64,000 bases of DNA, taken from Tritrichomonas musculus. Its lineage: Eukaryota; Parabasalia; Tritrichomonadida; Tritrichomonadidae. Below the pieces are notes generated by a model. It was not told the origin of the DNA. It made no database searches and worked only from the letters and a program-made list of their open reading frames with translations. Both the position numbers and the translations under genes were made by a program. The stretch covers positions 2,480,001-2,544,000 of the forward strand of contig JAPFFF010000008.1 in assembly GCA_039105265.1 (NCBI GenBank), given 5' to 3'. This document shows positions 56,801 through 64,000 of the stretch, in pieces; within the stretch, counting starts at the first letter, position 1, and each line of letters begins with the position of its first letter.

Positions 56801-58245
56801 ATGAATTAGCCGAAACTAGGAATAATTCAGATGCTATTATTAACATAGGCTATCTTTATTATAAAGGATTGGGAGTAAAACAAGATTATTTAAAAGCCAA
56901 ACAATATTTTGAAAAAGCTGGTAGATATGGAAATTCAGATGGACTTAATAACTTAGCTGATCTTTATTTTAATGGATTTGGTGTTCAAAAAGATTATTTA
57001 AAAGTTAAAGAATGTTATGAACTATCTGCTCAAATGAAAAATACAACAGCACTCTTCTTTTTAGGATATTTGAATTCAACTGGAGATATTTTGGATGTTA
57101 ATATTTCAGAATCAATTCATTATTATTTGCGATGCGTTGATTTGCATAATGAAAAGAAAATTATTGTGAATTCAATAGAAAATAGTGATTCTATATCAAA
57201 TAGATATAATAAATATTATTATCGTGCAAACAATGATCTTGGATTGATATACATAACCGTTTTTAATGATATTGAAAAAGCAAATAAATATATTAAAGAA
57301 TCTGGATTAAATGAATATCCATTTGGCCAAAATAATCTTGCATTACTATACCAATTTTATTTTAATAAACTTGATGACGCTGAATATTTTTATGGACGAG
57401 CTGCAAAAAATAATTTTTCTATGTCAGAATACAATCTAGGTTACATTAACGAAATAAAAGGAAATGTTGAAAAGTCAATTGAATTTTATATCAAAGCATC
57501 TGATCATGAAGATGAGCCATTGCTATTTCATGGCACTGAACACAACGATTCCAGATTAAACATATCAAAAACCTTCATTATTTGCTTTACAAATTTAAAA
57601 CTAACTGATTATTTCCTTTCGTTGTCAAATTATGATGAATCTAAAAAATATTTTGTTAAATCATTTCAGAATCTAAGAACAAACAATGAAAACGAATCAT
57701 TTCAATTCCCTATTGAATCTCTAAAAAAGAAAACAATGAATATGTTCTCCTATATGAAAAAATTCATTCTTAGCTTTCCATTGTTTAATTTAGAAAATCA
57801 ACCGTATTTGATTTCAAATACTGAAATCAATTTAATATTTAATGAAAGTAATTTTGATGATAACTATAAGGATATTAAAAAAGAGAACAATGAAATTGAG
57901 TTATTTAATGATAAATTTATTAATTATTATGAAAAAATAGAAGAAACTAAAAATATAATTTTTAACGAGAGTGAAAAAAATGATTCGGATGATCGTTTAT
58001 ATATAAATCCTGCCAATTTATTTGATTTCGCAATTAAAGAAGAAAAAACAAAAAGCTTCTTCATTGATGAAATACATGAAATTATTGATATCATGAAATC
58101 TATTTTATATACACCGCCTTATTCAATTTTATTTGGCCGAATAAGCTTTGAAAAACCTTACCCAAAATCTAAAGAAACAGAAAGTGCATTAATTAAAGAT
58201 ATCAATGATTCATTTTATGAAGGTTTTAACTTAGATATCAATTAA
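53806..58245 (+). CDS. Sel1-repeat protein kinase, intact
   Basis: 1479 residues. Residues 1-255 form a helical N-terminal region with no known domain. A protein kinase domain spans about 260-515: IFLMKKM with Lys290/291, HRDIKPSN at 380-387, the metal-binding aspartate in ISDYE at 400 (DYE instead of DFG), GSQLYTSPEQ, TDIYSFGLIL and NPEKRP. The glycine loop is not recognisable. Fifteen or more Sel1 repeats (consensus LGNLYYxGxGVKQDYLKAKEYYELAA) fill 580-1160 and looser ones follow to 1300. Sel1 repeats act as scaffolds, often in signalling and ER quality control. The substrate is unknown. The decayed gene at 1214 belongs to the same family. Confidence 0.88.
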   Translation: MENAHLSFSDIPIRYKSLQDQIENEIISKIYSNLSFSYLTLENIPNIKSNDLNASLIEDLLFDHLKIYHFITYHFLNLDNEKQFNFTEKVIRCTNHLNIHRNTYLSNVDAVFCAESECIIIKKISIYIFNKIIEKLNKNKSTLIEYNSKINNEEETNEKKEIINFCRYQPFVNDIKNNNFINMTIISISGFLIRRYFYPTSYFKNPKFFDFLDTNYRSKEQSLKTELSDLLFNNEKKFEELDISHIKNEQIQFYNFKESDFIKLRIVYAKTDVSLFLVIHLETLYIFLMKKMNNPDNMTSPFKREIKFCENYAHRCLTKFYGFITNKEKITGFIYEYMANDSLSTYIKKNKGKVNELFSLMTINRIFQGINFLHSNSLIHRDIKPSNILIDHDFVPFISDYETIRPAPDENVSADQLTGDIGSQLYTSPEQDKGDIVSYQTDIYSFGLILYFLSEKKHMRLNENLDVYFKKDDDPIPEMTNFDKELQNLYEQCVQYNPEKRPNIQKIRSVIMVNFNLFKYLEKCLLMDQMNKSEIVQFLYENIILIDDNQDEYSQYYLNIISFIKVFLYKNKGDTSSFLLKLGDLYNEENVYEKNYLKARYYYELSAQLNNSTALLYLGDFYYFGLGVDKNFAIAKKYYEDSFRLNNQFAAINLGNLYLHGKGVKKDFNEAKKYFEISAKQNNSVAFLKLGDLYYYGDGVKQSYTKAFEYYKLSAEHRNQRAILRLADMYYFGDGVEQDYSKSIEYYTLLAKENNSEAIYQLGNMYYEGKGFEKNCSKAMEYYELAAIRKNSNAYLKLGDIYYFGNYVKQDYLKSKYYYELAAQLENPKAFTNLGYLYFDGNGVKKDLLKAQEYFELAASFDESEALFSLGHMYHKGIGVKQDYLKAIEYYELAGQLNNSEALSNLGNMYQFGEGVKQNYYKAKECYELAAKLNDSFAFNNLGNLYRDGLGVERDYLKAKYYFEIASNGNFSDAFNNLGNLYFNGQGVKQDYLIAKEYYELAETRNNSDAIINIGYLYYKGLGVKQDYLKAKQYFEKAGRYGNSDGLNNLADLYFNGFGVQKDYLKVKECYELSAQMKNTTALFFLGYLNSTGDILDVNISESIHYYLRCVDLHNEKKIIVNSIENSDSISNRYNKYYYRANNDLGLIYITVFNDIEKANKYIKESGLNEYPFGQNNLALLYQFYFNKLDDAEYFYGRAAKNNFSMSEYNLGYINEIKGNVEKSIEFYIKASDHEDEPLLFHGTEHNDSRLNISKTFIICFTNLKLTDYFLSLSNYDESKKYFVKSFQNLRTNNENESFQFPIESLKKKTMNMFSYMKKFILSFPLFNLENQPYLISNTEINLIFNESNFDDNYKDIKKENNEIELFNDKFINYYEKIEETKNIIFNESEKNDSDDRLYINPANLFDFAIKEEKTKSFFIDEIHEIIDIMKSILYTPPYSILFGRISFEKPYPKSKETESALIKDINDSFYEGFNLDIN

Positions 58246-58486
58246 ATTTTTTGTTCTATGCTTAGTTATTATTAATGGAGTGGTCTGATATAAATTTGAC
58301 TAAATTTGAAATGAAAAAAAACAATTCATTATATAATCATTTTCTCAAGAGTTTAATGATCCATTCACTTAGTCAAATTATTTTTCATATCACATTTTAT
58401 AAATAAATTTACTTTTAAAAACATAAAAATATTTTTTTTTTTTTTTTTATTTTATTTATAGAAATCGAATTGCTGCTGTAATTACA
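58246..58486. repeat. Intergenic region with a small inverted-repeat element
   Basis: AGTGGTCTGATATAAATTTGACTAA at 58279-58303 is mirrored by TTAGTCAAATTATTTTTCATATCAC at about 58369-58393, with small differences. This looks like a non-autonomous DNA element about 115 bp long. The rest holds a T run before the 3' end of the BTB gene. Confidence 0.45.
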
Positions 58487-59788
58487 CTATATTAATTTAC
58501 CATAAATATCAATTGAGTCAATTGCAAAATAATTATTACCATGCCAGTTTGGTCCTGTGAGCTTCATTCTGATGTATCTGTATTCCTTCGTGCTTTGATG
58601 GCTCATTTTGAATGTGTGAACGCAATTGTATCCATTCAGGTAAGAACAGTTGTCTTGCTTATCAAGCGAGTCCCAGTTCTGGTCATCATTTGAGCCTTCG
58701 ATCAGCCAACTTTTAGGATGATAACTATTGACACCCGCTGGAAAGGATTTAACAATGTAATCAGATGGAATCACTCTGCGATCTTTGAAGTCAAGTTTCA
58801 ACCAGCCGTTTGGCTCATTGTTGGTTTCAAACCACTTGCTTTGGTCTTCAAACAAGACAACGTTATGTGGATGAAATTTCTCATAATTATTTAGCACAGA
58901 AGAAGCAGTAACAATGACTTCATTTTCAATTTTATTGTTTGATTGCGATCTCAGGTGGTTGATGATTCCTTTGAATTCATTCTCATTCGTAGAAACAAAC
59001 TCGATTCCTCGCGGTGTCACTTTTTTATAACGGTTTTTATTTACCAATTTTTCATTTTTCTGCGTTTGAAGTTCAAGACGTTTAGAAAGGCTTTTCCATG
59101 TCTCACACGTCATATCGCTAGCGTCATAGATTGAAATGAATTCTTTCATCATCTCTGATGAAACATTTTCAAATAAAACACTTCCGTACAATGGCGCGCA
59201 CCCGTGGTCTTTGTTGTACAGAACGTTCAAAAATCTGACAAGTTCATCTTCTGTCTCAATTTGCAGGTTTTTGCTTTTTACGATTTCTTCAACACTCTTA
59301 ATTGACAGCTTTAAAAGCTCTTCTTCATGGCCGGTACAAATTTCTGAAAAATGTGATGCGATGAATTCAATTTCCGATGAAAATAAGTTAGAATAAATTT
59401 TCTTGTATTTTTCATGCTTTTTGAGTCGTTCCAATACGTTGTCTATTGCAAGATCTTCTTGTTTTACTTCATCATATTCAATGAATTCATTATCAAGATT
59501 CTCAATGACTTCAAGAATGAAGGGAAGTTCACTTTCAGGAAGATTATTTTGTTTGAAATTAAAAAGATCAAGAATATGCGAAAAGTCGCCGCTGTGCTGC
59601 GTGTTGATTTCATATCTATCGACTGTTGGATCATTGGTGTGGATTTGACAAATCCTTGGTGATAAAAGATCTGAGATAATCCTGCTCGTTTTGAATTCTT
59701 TGCCATTAACAATGAAAGAAAAGTCATCTGAATACATTTTGAGTGGTACATTTAAAATACATGATGGCTTAATCTGAACTTTACTCAT
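58487..59788 (-). CDS. BTB - BACK - F5/8 type C domain protein
   Basis: 433 residues. The N-terminal BTB domain (about 15-115) begins DDFSFIVNGKEFKTSRIISDLLSPRI. A BACK-like helical region follows (120-230). The C-terminal F5/8C or discoidin-like domain (about 285-433) shows NVVLFEDQSKWFETNNEPNG, WLKLDFKDRRVIPSDYIVKS, SWLIEGSNDDQNWDSLDKQD and EYRYIRMKLTGPN. This domain set is the same as in BTBD9 and in many trichomonad proteins; BTB-BACK proteins commonly serve as Cullin-3 adaptors. Its codon use is less AT-rich than its neighbours. The start is the first ATG. Confidence 0.85.
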   Translation of the reverse strand: MSKVQIKPSCILNVPLKMYSDDFSFIVNGKEFKTSRIISDLLSPRICQIHTNDPTVDRYEINTQHSGDFSHILDLFNFKQNNLPESELPFILEVIENLDNEFIEYDEVKQEDLAIDNVLERLKKHEKYKKIYSNLFSSEIEFIASHFSEICTGHEEELLKLSIKSVEEIVKSKNLQIETEDELVRFLNVLYNKDHGCAPLYGSVLFENVSSEMMKEFISIYDASDMTCETWKSLSKRLELQTQKNEKLVNKNRYKKVTPRGIEFVSTNENEFKGIINHLRSQSNNKIENEVIVTASSVLNNYEKFHPHNVVLFEDQSKWFETNNEPNGWLKLDFKDRRVIPSDYIVKSFPAGVNSYHPKSWLIEGSNDDQNWDSLDKQDNCSYLNGYNCVHTFKMSHQSTKEYRYIRMKLTGPNWHGNNYFAIDSIDIYGKLI

Positions 59789-60009
59789 TTGTTTTTATAA
59801 TTCACTTTTTGAAAAGATTCATAAATAATTATTATAAATATATTATAAATATCTTTTAAAATTGAATAATTTTTTATAATATTTTAATCAAAATAAATTA
59901 TATATTTTATTTATATATTTTAATTAATATTTTGTTTTAATATTTTGTGTATTACATTTCATGAACGATAAAAATAAAGTATTGAATTGTAAAATTATAT
60001 AAAAATAAA

Positions 60010-62200
60010 GTAAAGGATTATTAAATGCAATGATTATTTTTGCTATTCGTATGATCAAGCTGTATCAGAATGGGAACTAATTGGACTTTCTCAATATTTT
60101 AATTTTTCAATATACGGTTATAATCATTCAGATCCTTTGAATCTTGAACCAAATTTTGAAAATGACAATTCCCCATTAACATTAATCAACTATGATTTTC
60201 ACACTCCATCATATCCAATACAATTAATTATTCCTAATACAATTAGGTATGTCAAAGCTCAAGCCTTTTCCAATGTTAATAATATTCTTATGAATATACA
60301 TTTGCTGATGACGTGGTAATAGAAACAGGCGCTTTCGAGCAATGCCAAAGCCTTATTTCAGTTCAATTTTTAGGAAACATAAAAAAATTAGGCGACCATT
60401 CATTCCAAGAATGCAGCAGACTGCAGCACATATCGGCAATTGATACAGAAGTGATTTCCGACAATGCTTTTTACAATTGTGTCAGATTAACCGGTGAATT
60501 GAAGTTTTCATCGAAACTGAAAATCATTGGAAAATATTCTTTTGCTTTTTGTTGTAATTTGATAGGAAATTTGGTCATACCAGAGACAGTCACCCAAATA
60601 GGAGAAGGTGCTTTTCAAGAATGCTCAGGTTTGGATGGTAATCTAACTTTTCCGGAAAACGTTGAAAGAATCAATAATTACATTTTTTTCAGATGCATTA
60701 AATTGAATGGAAATTTGGTCATATCCGAAATAACGGAATATATTGGTGACTATTCTTTCTTTTGGTGAATTGGTGCTCCCACCAAATATAAAAACAATTG
60801 GAAATTCATCTTTTTACGGTTGTGCAAGTTTGATAGGAAATTTGGTCATACCTGAAAAAGTGACGTCTATTGGAGTTTCATGTTTCATGAACTGCCAGGA
60901 TATTGATGGCGAACTTCAAATACTGGCCGATTTGAAAACGATTAGTGACATGACATTCTGTTATTGTCATAGTTTGAAAGGGAACATTTCACTGCCTAAA
61001 ACAGTTGCCTCTATCGGCGTGTGGTCGTTTCGGTTTTGTCTTGAAATAACAGGAATAAATTTTCCAGACATTCTTGAATCTATTGGTGCTGCTGCTTTTG
61101 AGAGATGCCAAAAGATAACTAAGTTAACTTTCCCTGAATCATTGAAAAAAATTGAAATGAGAGCTTTTTTATTCTGTTTCTGAACTTCCGAGTAAGATTG
61201 AAGTTGTTGAATCTTCAACATTTTGTTTCTGTTATAAAAAAATATTTAATATAAAATTGAGTGGAAATTTGGTTATACATCAAGTAACCAAGCATATTGG
61301 TGATTTCTTCTTCCTCAAATTTGAGTAACTTTGCTATTGATCTTTTTAAGGTTTTTCAGATTTGAATGGAAATTTGGTCATACATAAAAAAGTGACATTT
61401 GTTGGAGTTTCATGTTTTATCAACCGCCAAAATTTTAATATTAAACTCAAGATATCTACTAATTTGGAAGTTGTTAGTGACATGACATTCTGCTATTGTT
61501 TTTGAAGCGGAACATTTTCCTGCGTTAGACAATAAAGTCTATCGGAAAATGATCTTTTCTGTTTTGTTTTGAGCTGAGTGGGATAAAATTTCCAGATATT
61601 CTTGAGTCAATCGGTGCTGGTTCTTTTGAGAAATGACAAACGAAAACTGAGTTAGTATTTCTAGAAATATTTTTTATTGCGTTTCAGATTTTCTTGAAAA
61701 TTGGAGATTCAGAGTAAGCTTGAAGTTGTCAGACCCTCATGAATCATTGATTGAAATTGATGAAGGTGCATTTCATGGAGGTGAAAAATTCAAAGGAATA
61801 TTGAATATCTGGAATCAGGAATCACCAATTGACTCACTTGAAAAGTGACCATAATTTCAGTTTTTTTTTTTTTTTTTTTTTTTTTTTCACTTTTTGTTTC
61901 AACTTCAATGATTCATTAAAACTACCAAAGAATCTCGGATATATCGTTCGTTTCATTTTGTCAATGTGAAAATATAATCGGTTCTTTAATAATTCCCAAT
62001 TCAACAGTTTGAATAATGAAAGAATTGTTCTTTGGTTACTTCAAGATGAATGGCAATATTGATCATATCATTTTCAGAGAATCAAATTGAAGTATTCAAA
62101 GAGACAAGATTTTTTAATTTGATTGCAATAGTTCAATTATCCCTCCTCATGAAACAGTAGTTCATATTCTAGAAGATAACAGTGGTTCATATTTATTATA
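60010..62200 (+). pseudogene. BspA-like leucine-rich-repeat gene, decayed
   Basis: BspA-type repeats are clear from 60200 to 61180 (GAFEQCQSLISVQFLG, IGKYSFAFCCNLIGNLVIPETV, IGEGAFQECSGLDGNLTFP, IGNSSFYGCASLIGNLVIPEKV, IGAAAFERCQKITKLTFPES). The reading starts without an in-frame ATG near 60010, with frame changes near 60300, 60760 and 61180. The degraded tail shows GGNLVI-like pieces to about 62200 and holds a T run at 61861-61887. The repeat type (GNLVIP, GELKFS) belongs to a subfamily different from that at 52389. Members are surface-exposed proteins in trichomonads. Confidence 0.75.
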
Positions 62201-62255
62201 AAATTCTTTTTATTAGAAAACTTTTATATAAGTAAATTAATTACTTTTTTTTTAT

Positions 62256-63638
62256 TTAAAAATCTTGTGGTATTTCTCTTTCAACATCATCATTACATTG
62301 AATATCAATTTTAATTTCTTTAAATGATTCACTTTCAGACATTATGTAAAATAACGAGTTAGCTTTGGTGTCATCATAATTTTGCTTTTCAGCATCACTA
62401 CTATATTCGAATTTTTCTTTATAAATTTCATCAATAAAAAATGTTAAATTATCAATTTCATTTTTCAATGATTTCACTTTACTTTGATATATAGAAGAAA
62501 TGATATTAAATGGGCAATCTTCACAAGTGTTTTTTACAATATCAAAGACAACAGATTTTAAAAATCTTTTATAAGAGCCTTTTAAAATGGTACAGTATTT
62601 TTGGTCAAAAATTGTTGTTCTTTCCAATATTTCTTTTTTGATTTCATTATTTTTTTTTATAACTTTTTCTTCATCATTAAAATTAATTTGGATAAGAAGT
62701 AAAATATCAGTAATCGCGCTCTGATAGAGGTAATCAATTGGAACTTGAGTTATGTTTGGTTCCAAAAATTTCTTTCCAAAATTTTGCCATATTTGATTTA
62801 TTTTTTCTTTAATTTCATTAATTTGTTCCATTTTTTCTTGATTTGAAGAGTAACTTAATTCATTTTTGGGCAGTATGCTAACATTTTTATTAAGGCTTTT
62901 ATTTTCAACTAATGAATCCATTTTTTGTATAATATCATTTGGTTTTGGTGATTCTGATACTATTTTATTTTGTGCAAGCAAAAGCTTCTCTTTGAAACTC
63001 ATATTATTTGTAGTTTTATTTTTTTCATGTGTAGTGTTTGATTGATTGCTATCTTCTTTTTCTATTTCATGAATATTGTTATTTTCTTGAGTTTTTGTTG
63101 TTATGTCGAGCTCATTTAATGCATTTGTACATTTTTTATTTGCATTCAATGTTGGCTGAGATTCCTTCATCAATCTATTTTGAGCAAGTTGAAGTTTTTC
63201 TTTGAAACTCAAATATTTTCCATCATTTGTTTCGTTTTGATCTTCTTCCTTCTTTTCTAATTGAACATCATTATAATGTTTTAATTGAATATCTTCCATC
63301 TTATTTTTAGCTCTTGAATAAATAGGTTGCTGAGCAGATTCAGTTTGGACATTACTTTGTTTTGGTGATTCATTTCTCTCACATGTAAATTTTTCTTGGT
63401 TATTTATAGATCTTGATACCTGTACATTATGATTTATAGAATTTTGTGCTCGATTTGAACTTGGTTTTTCATAATTGCCATTATAATTTACATTTTTTGA
63501 AACATATGTACTTTTGTTGTTTTCTATTGGCTCTGCTAGTAAATTTTTCTTATTAATATCCTGGGAAGATGATTCAATGTTCCTACTGGCTATTCTGAGC
63601 TTTTCTTTAAAACTTAAACTACCTCTTTCGATACTCAT
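62256..63638 (-). CDS. Protein with three SFKEKL motifs, unknown
   Basis: 460 residues. A motif occurs three times in the N-terminal half, as LSFKEKLRIASRNIESSSQ near residues 8-26, LSFKEKLQLAQNRLMKESQP near 143 and MSFKEKLLLAQNKIVSESP near 213, separated by disordered Asn/Ser/Lys-rich linkers. Each motif should be a short amphipathic helix. The C-terminal 170 residues are a helical domain with two Cys (NTCEDCPFNI). I recognise no family. Three spaced identical helices suggest multivalent binding to one partner, as short docking motifs do. The start ATG coincides with the first motif region and is well placed. Confidence 0.7.
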   Translation of the reverse strand: MSIERGSLSFKEKLRIASRNIESSSQDINKKNLLAEPIENNKSTYVSKNVNYNGNYEKPSSNRAQNSINHNVQVSRSINNQEKFTCERNESPKQSNVQTESAQQPIYSRAKNKMEDIQLKHYNDVQLEKKEEDQNETNDGKYLSFKEKLQLAQNRLMKESQPTLNANKKCTNALNELDITTKTQENNNIHEIEKEDSNQSNTTHEKNKTTNNMSFKEKLLLAQNKIVSESPKPNDIIQKMDSLVENKSLNKNVSILPKNELSYSSNQEKMEQINEIKEKINQIWQNFGKKFLEPNITQVPIDYLYQSAITDILLLIQINFNDEEKVIKKNNEIKKEILERTTIFDQKYCTILKGSYKRFLKSVVFDIVKNTCEDCPFNIISSIYQSKVKSLKNEIDNLTFFIDEIYKEKFEYSSDAEKQNYDDTKANSLFYIMSESESFKEIKIDIQCNDDVEREIPQDF

Positions 63639-64000
63639 TATTGCTAATCAAAACGAAAAGTATTCAATTTTTAAGTTTTTTTCATTTCAAGTATACCAAT
63701 CACTATTTATTAACTTAAAGATATTTAATTTGCCATATAATATTATTAGAATTGAGTTTTATTTGACATTTTTATTTTTTTAATTAAATTTGTTGCTATA
63801 CTTTTATTTTCATTTTTTTATTTGAAATTTGAATTTCAAAAGAATTTTTTTTGTTTCTGTATGTGAGTACTTTATTGATTTCAATCATTTTATATATATA
63901 TAAAAAAGAAATATGTAATCTTAATTTTCTTTAAGGTACAAATCCAGTACGTTTAATAACCGCTATTTTTTTTGACATTCTCAAAGAATAAAATGACATG
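63639..64000. other. AT-rich end of the window
   Basis: No supported gene. A short plus frame at 63514-63783 overlaps the upstream gene in antisense and is discarded. An (AT)n stretch is at about 63890-63902. Confidence 0.5.

Overview
The window looks like nuclear DNA of a parabasalid protist, most likely Tritrichomonas foetus or a close relative. This is inferred from content; no marker gene was compared. The DNA is very AT-rich with long homopolymer A/T runs. Genes are intronless, closely packed, and in both orientations. The gene families fit the group: Sel1-repeat protein kinases, BspA-like leucine-rich-repeat proteins, a Pmp-like beta-helix protein, ankyrin and coiled-coil proteins, an AKT-like PH kinase and a BTB plus F5/8C protein. 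MLH1, a proteasome lid subunit and a USP deubiquitinase confirm a eukaryote.

Layout. 1-570: N-terminal part of a Ski2/Mtr4-type helicase running off the left edge. 1.2-5.9 kb: a heavily decayed Sel1-kinase gene, then a tRNA-like gene (5959-6030, minus strand). 6.5-7.7 kb: a DUF1963-like gene, followed by 1.6 kb of empty AT-rich DNA. 9.4-40.1 kb: a housekeeping block of intact genes: CEP78-like LRR protein, MLH1, DUF3228 protein, 2-phosphoglycerate-kinase/LPA1-like protein, RPN12, a giant TPR-like protein, two coiled-coil proteins (one FAM184-like), a 1823-residue USP with a huge Q/P-rich insertion, an Armadillo-like protein, an AKT-like kinase, a coiled-coil protein, an ankyrin protein, a beta-helix protein and a 719-residue unknown. 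Several pairs are divergent with short shared upstream regions.

40.3-46.5 kb is an accessory island. It holds a compact minus-strand cassette of four ORFs whose base composition differs from the neighbours. The 649-residue product has a layout that suggests a replication initiator. An iteron-like array of 14-15 bp units lies just beyond the last ORF. Next come a decayed gene with a duplicated module and a fold-back repeat around a GC-rich core. I consider the cassette plus iteron array the best candidate for an undescribed system.

46.5-64 kb is rich in surface and multigene-family sequences: a decayed coiled-coil gene, two membrane proteins, an LRR/Sel1 chimeric remnant, two BspA-like pseudogenes, an intact 1479-residue kinase-Sel1 protein, a BTB/BACK/F5-8C protein and a protein with three copies of an SFKEKL motif. 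The intact Sel1 kinase and the decayed one at 1.2 kb show birth and death of the same family within 64 kb.

No CRISPR array, rRNA gene or spliceosomal intron was seen. All family calls come from reading motifs by eye; no database search was run.
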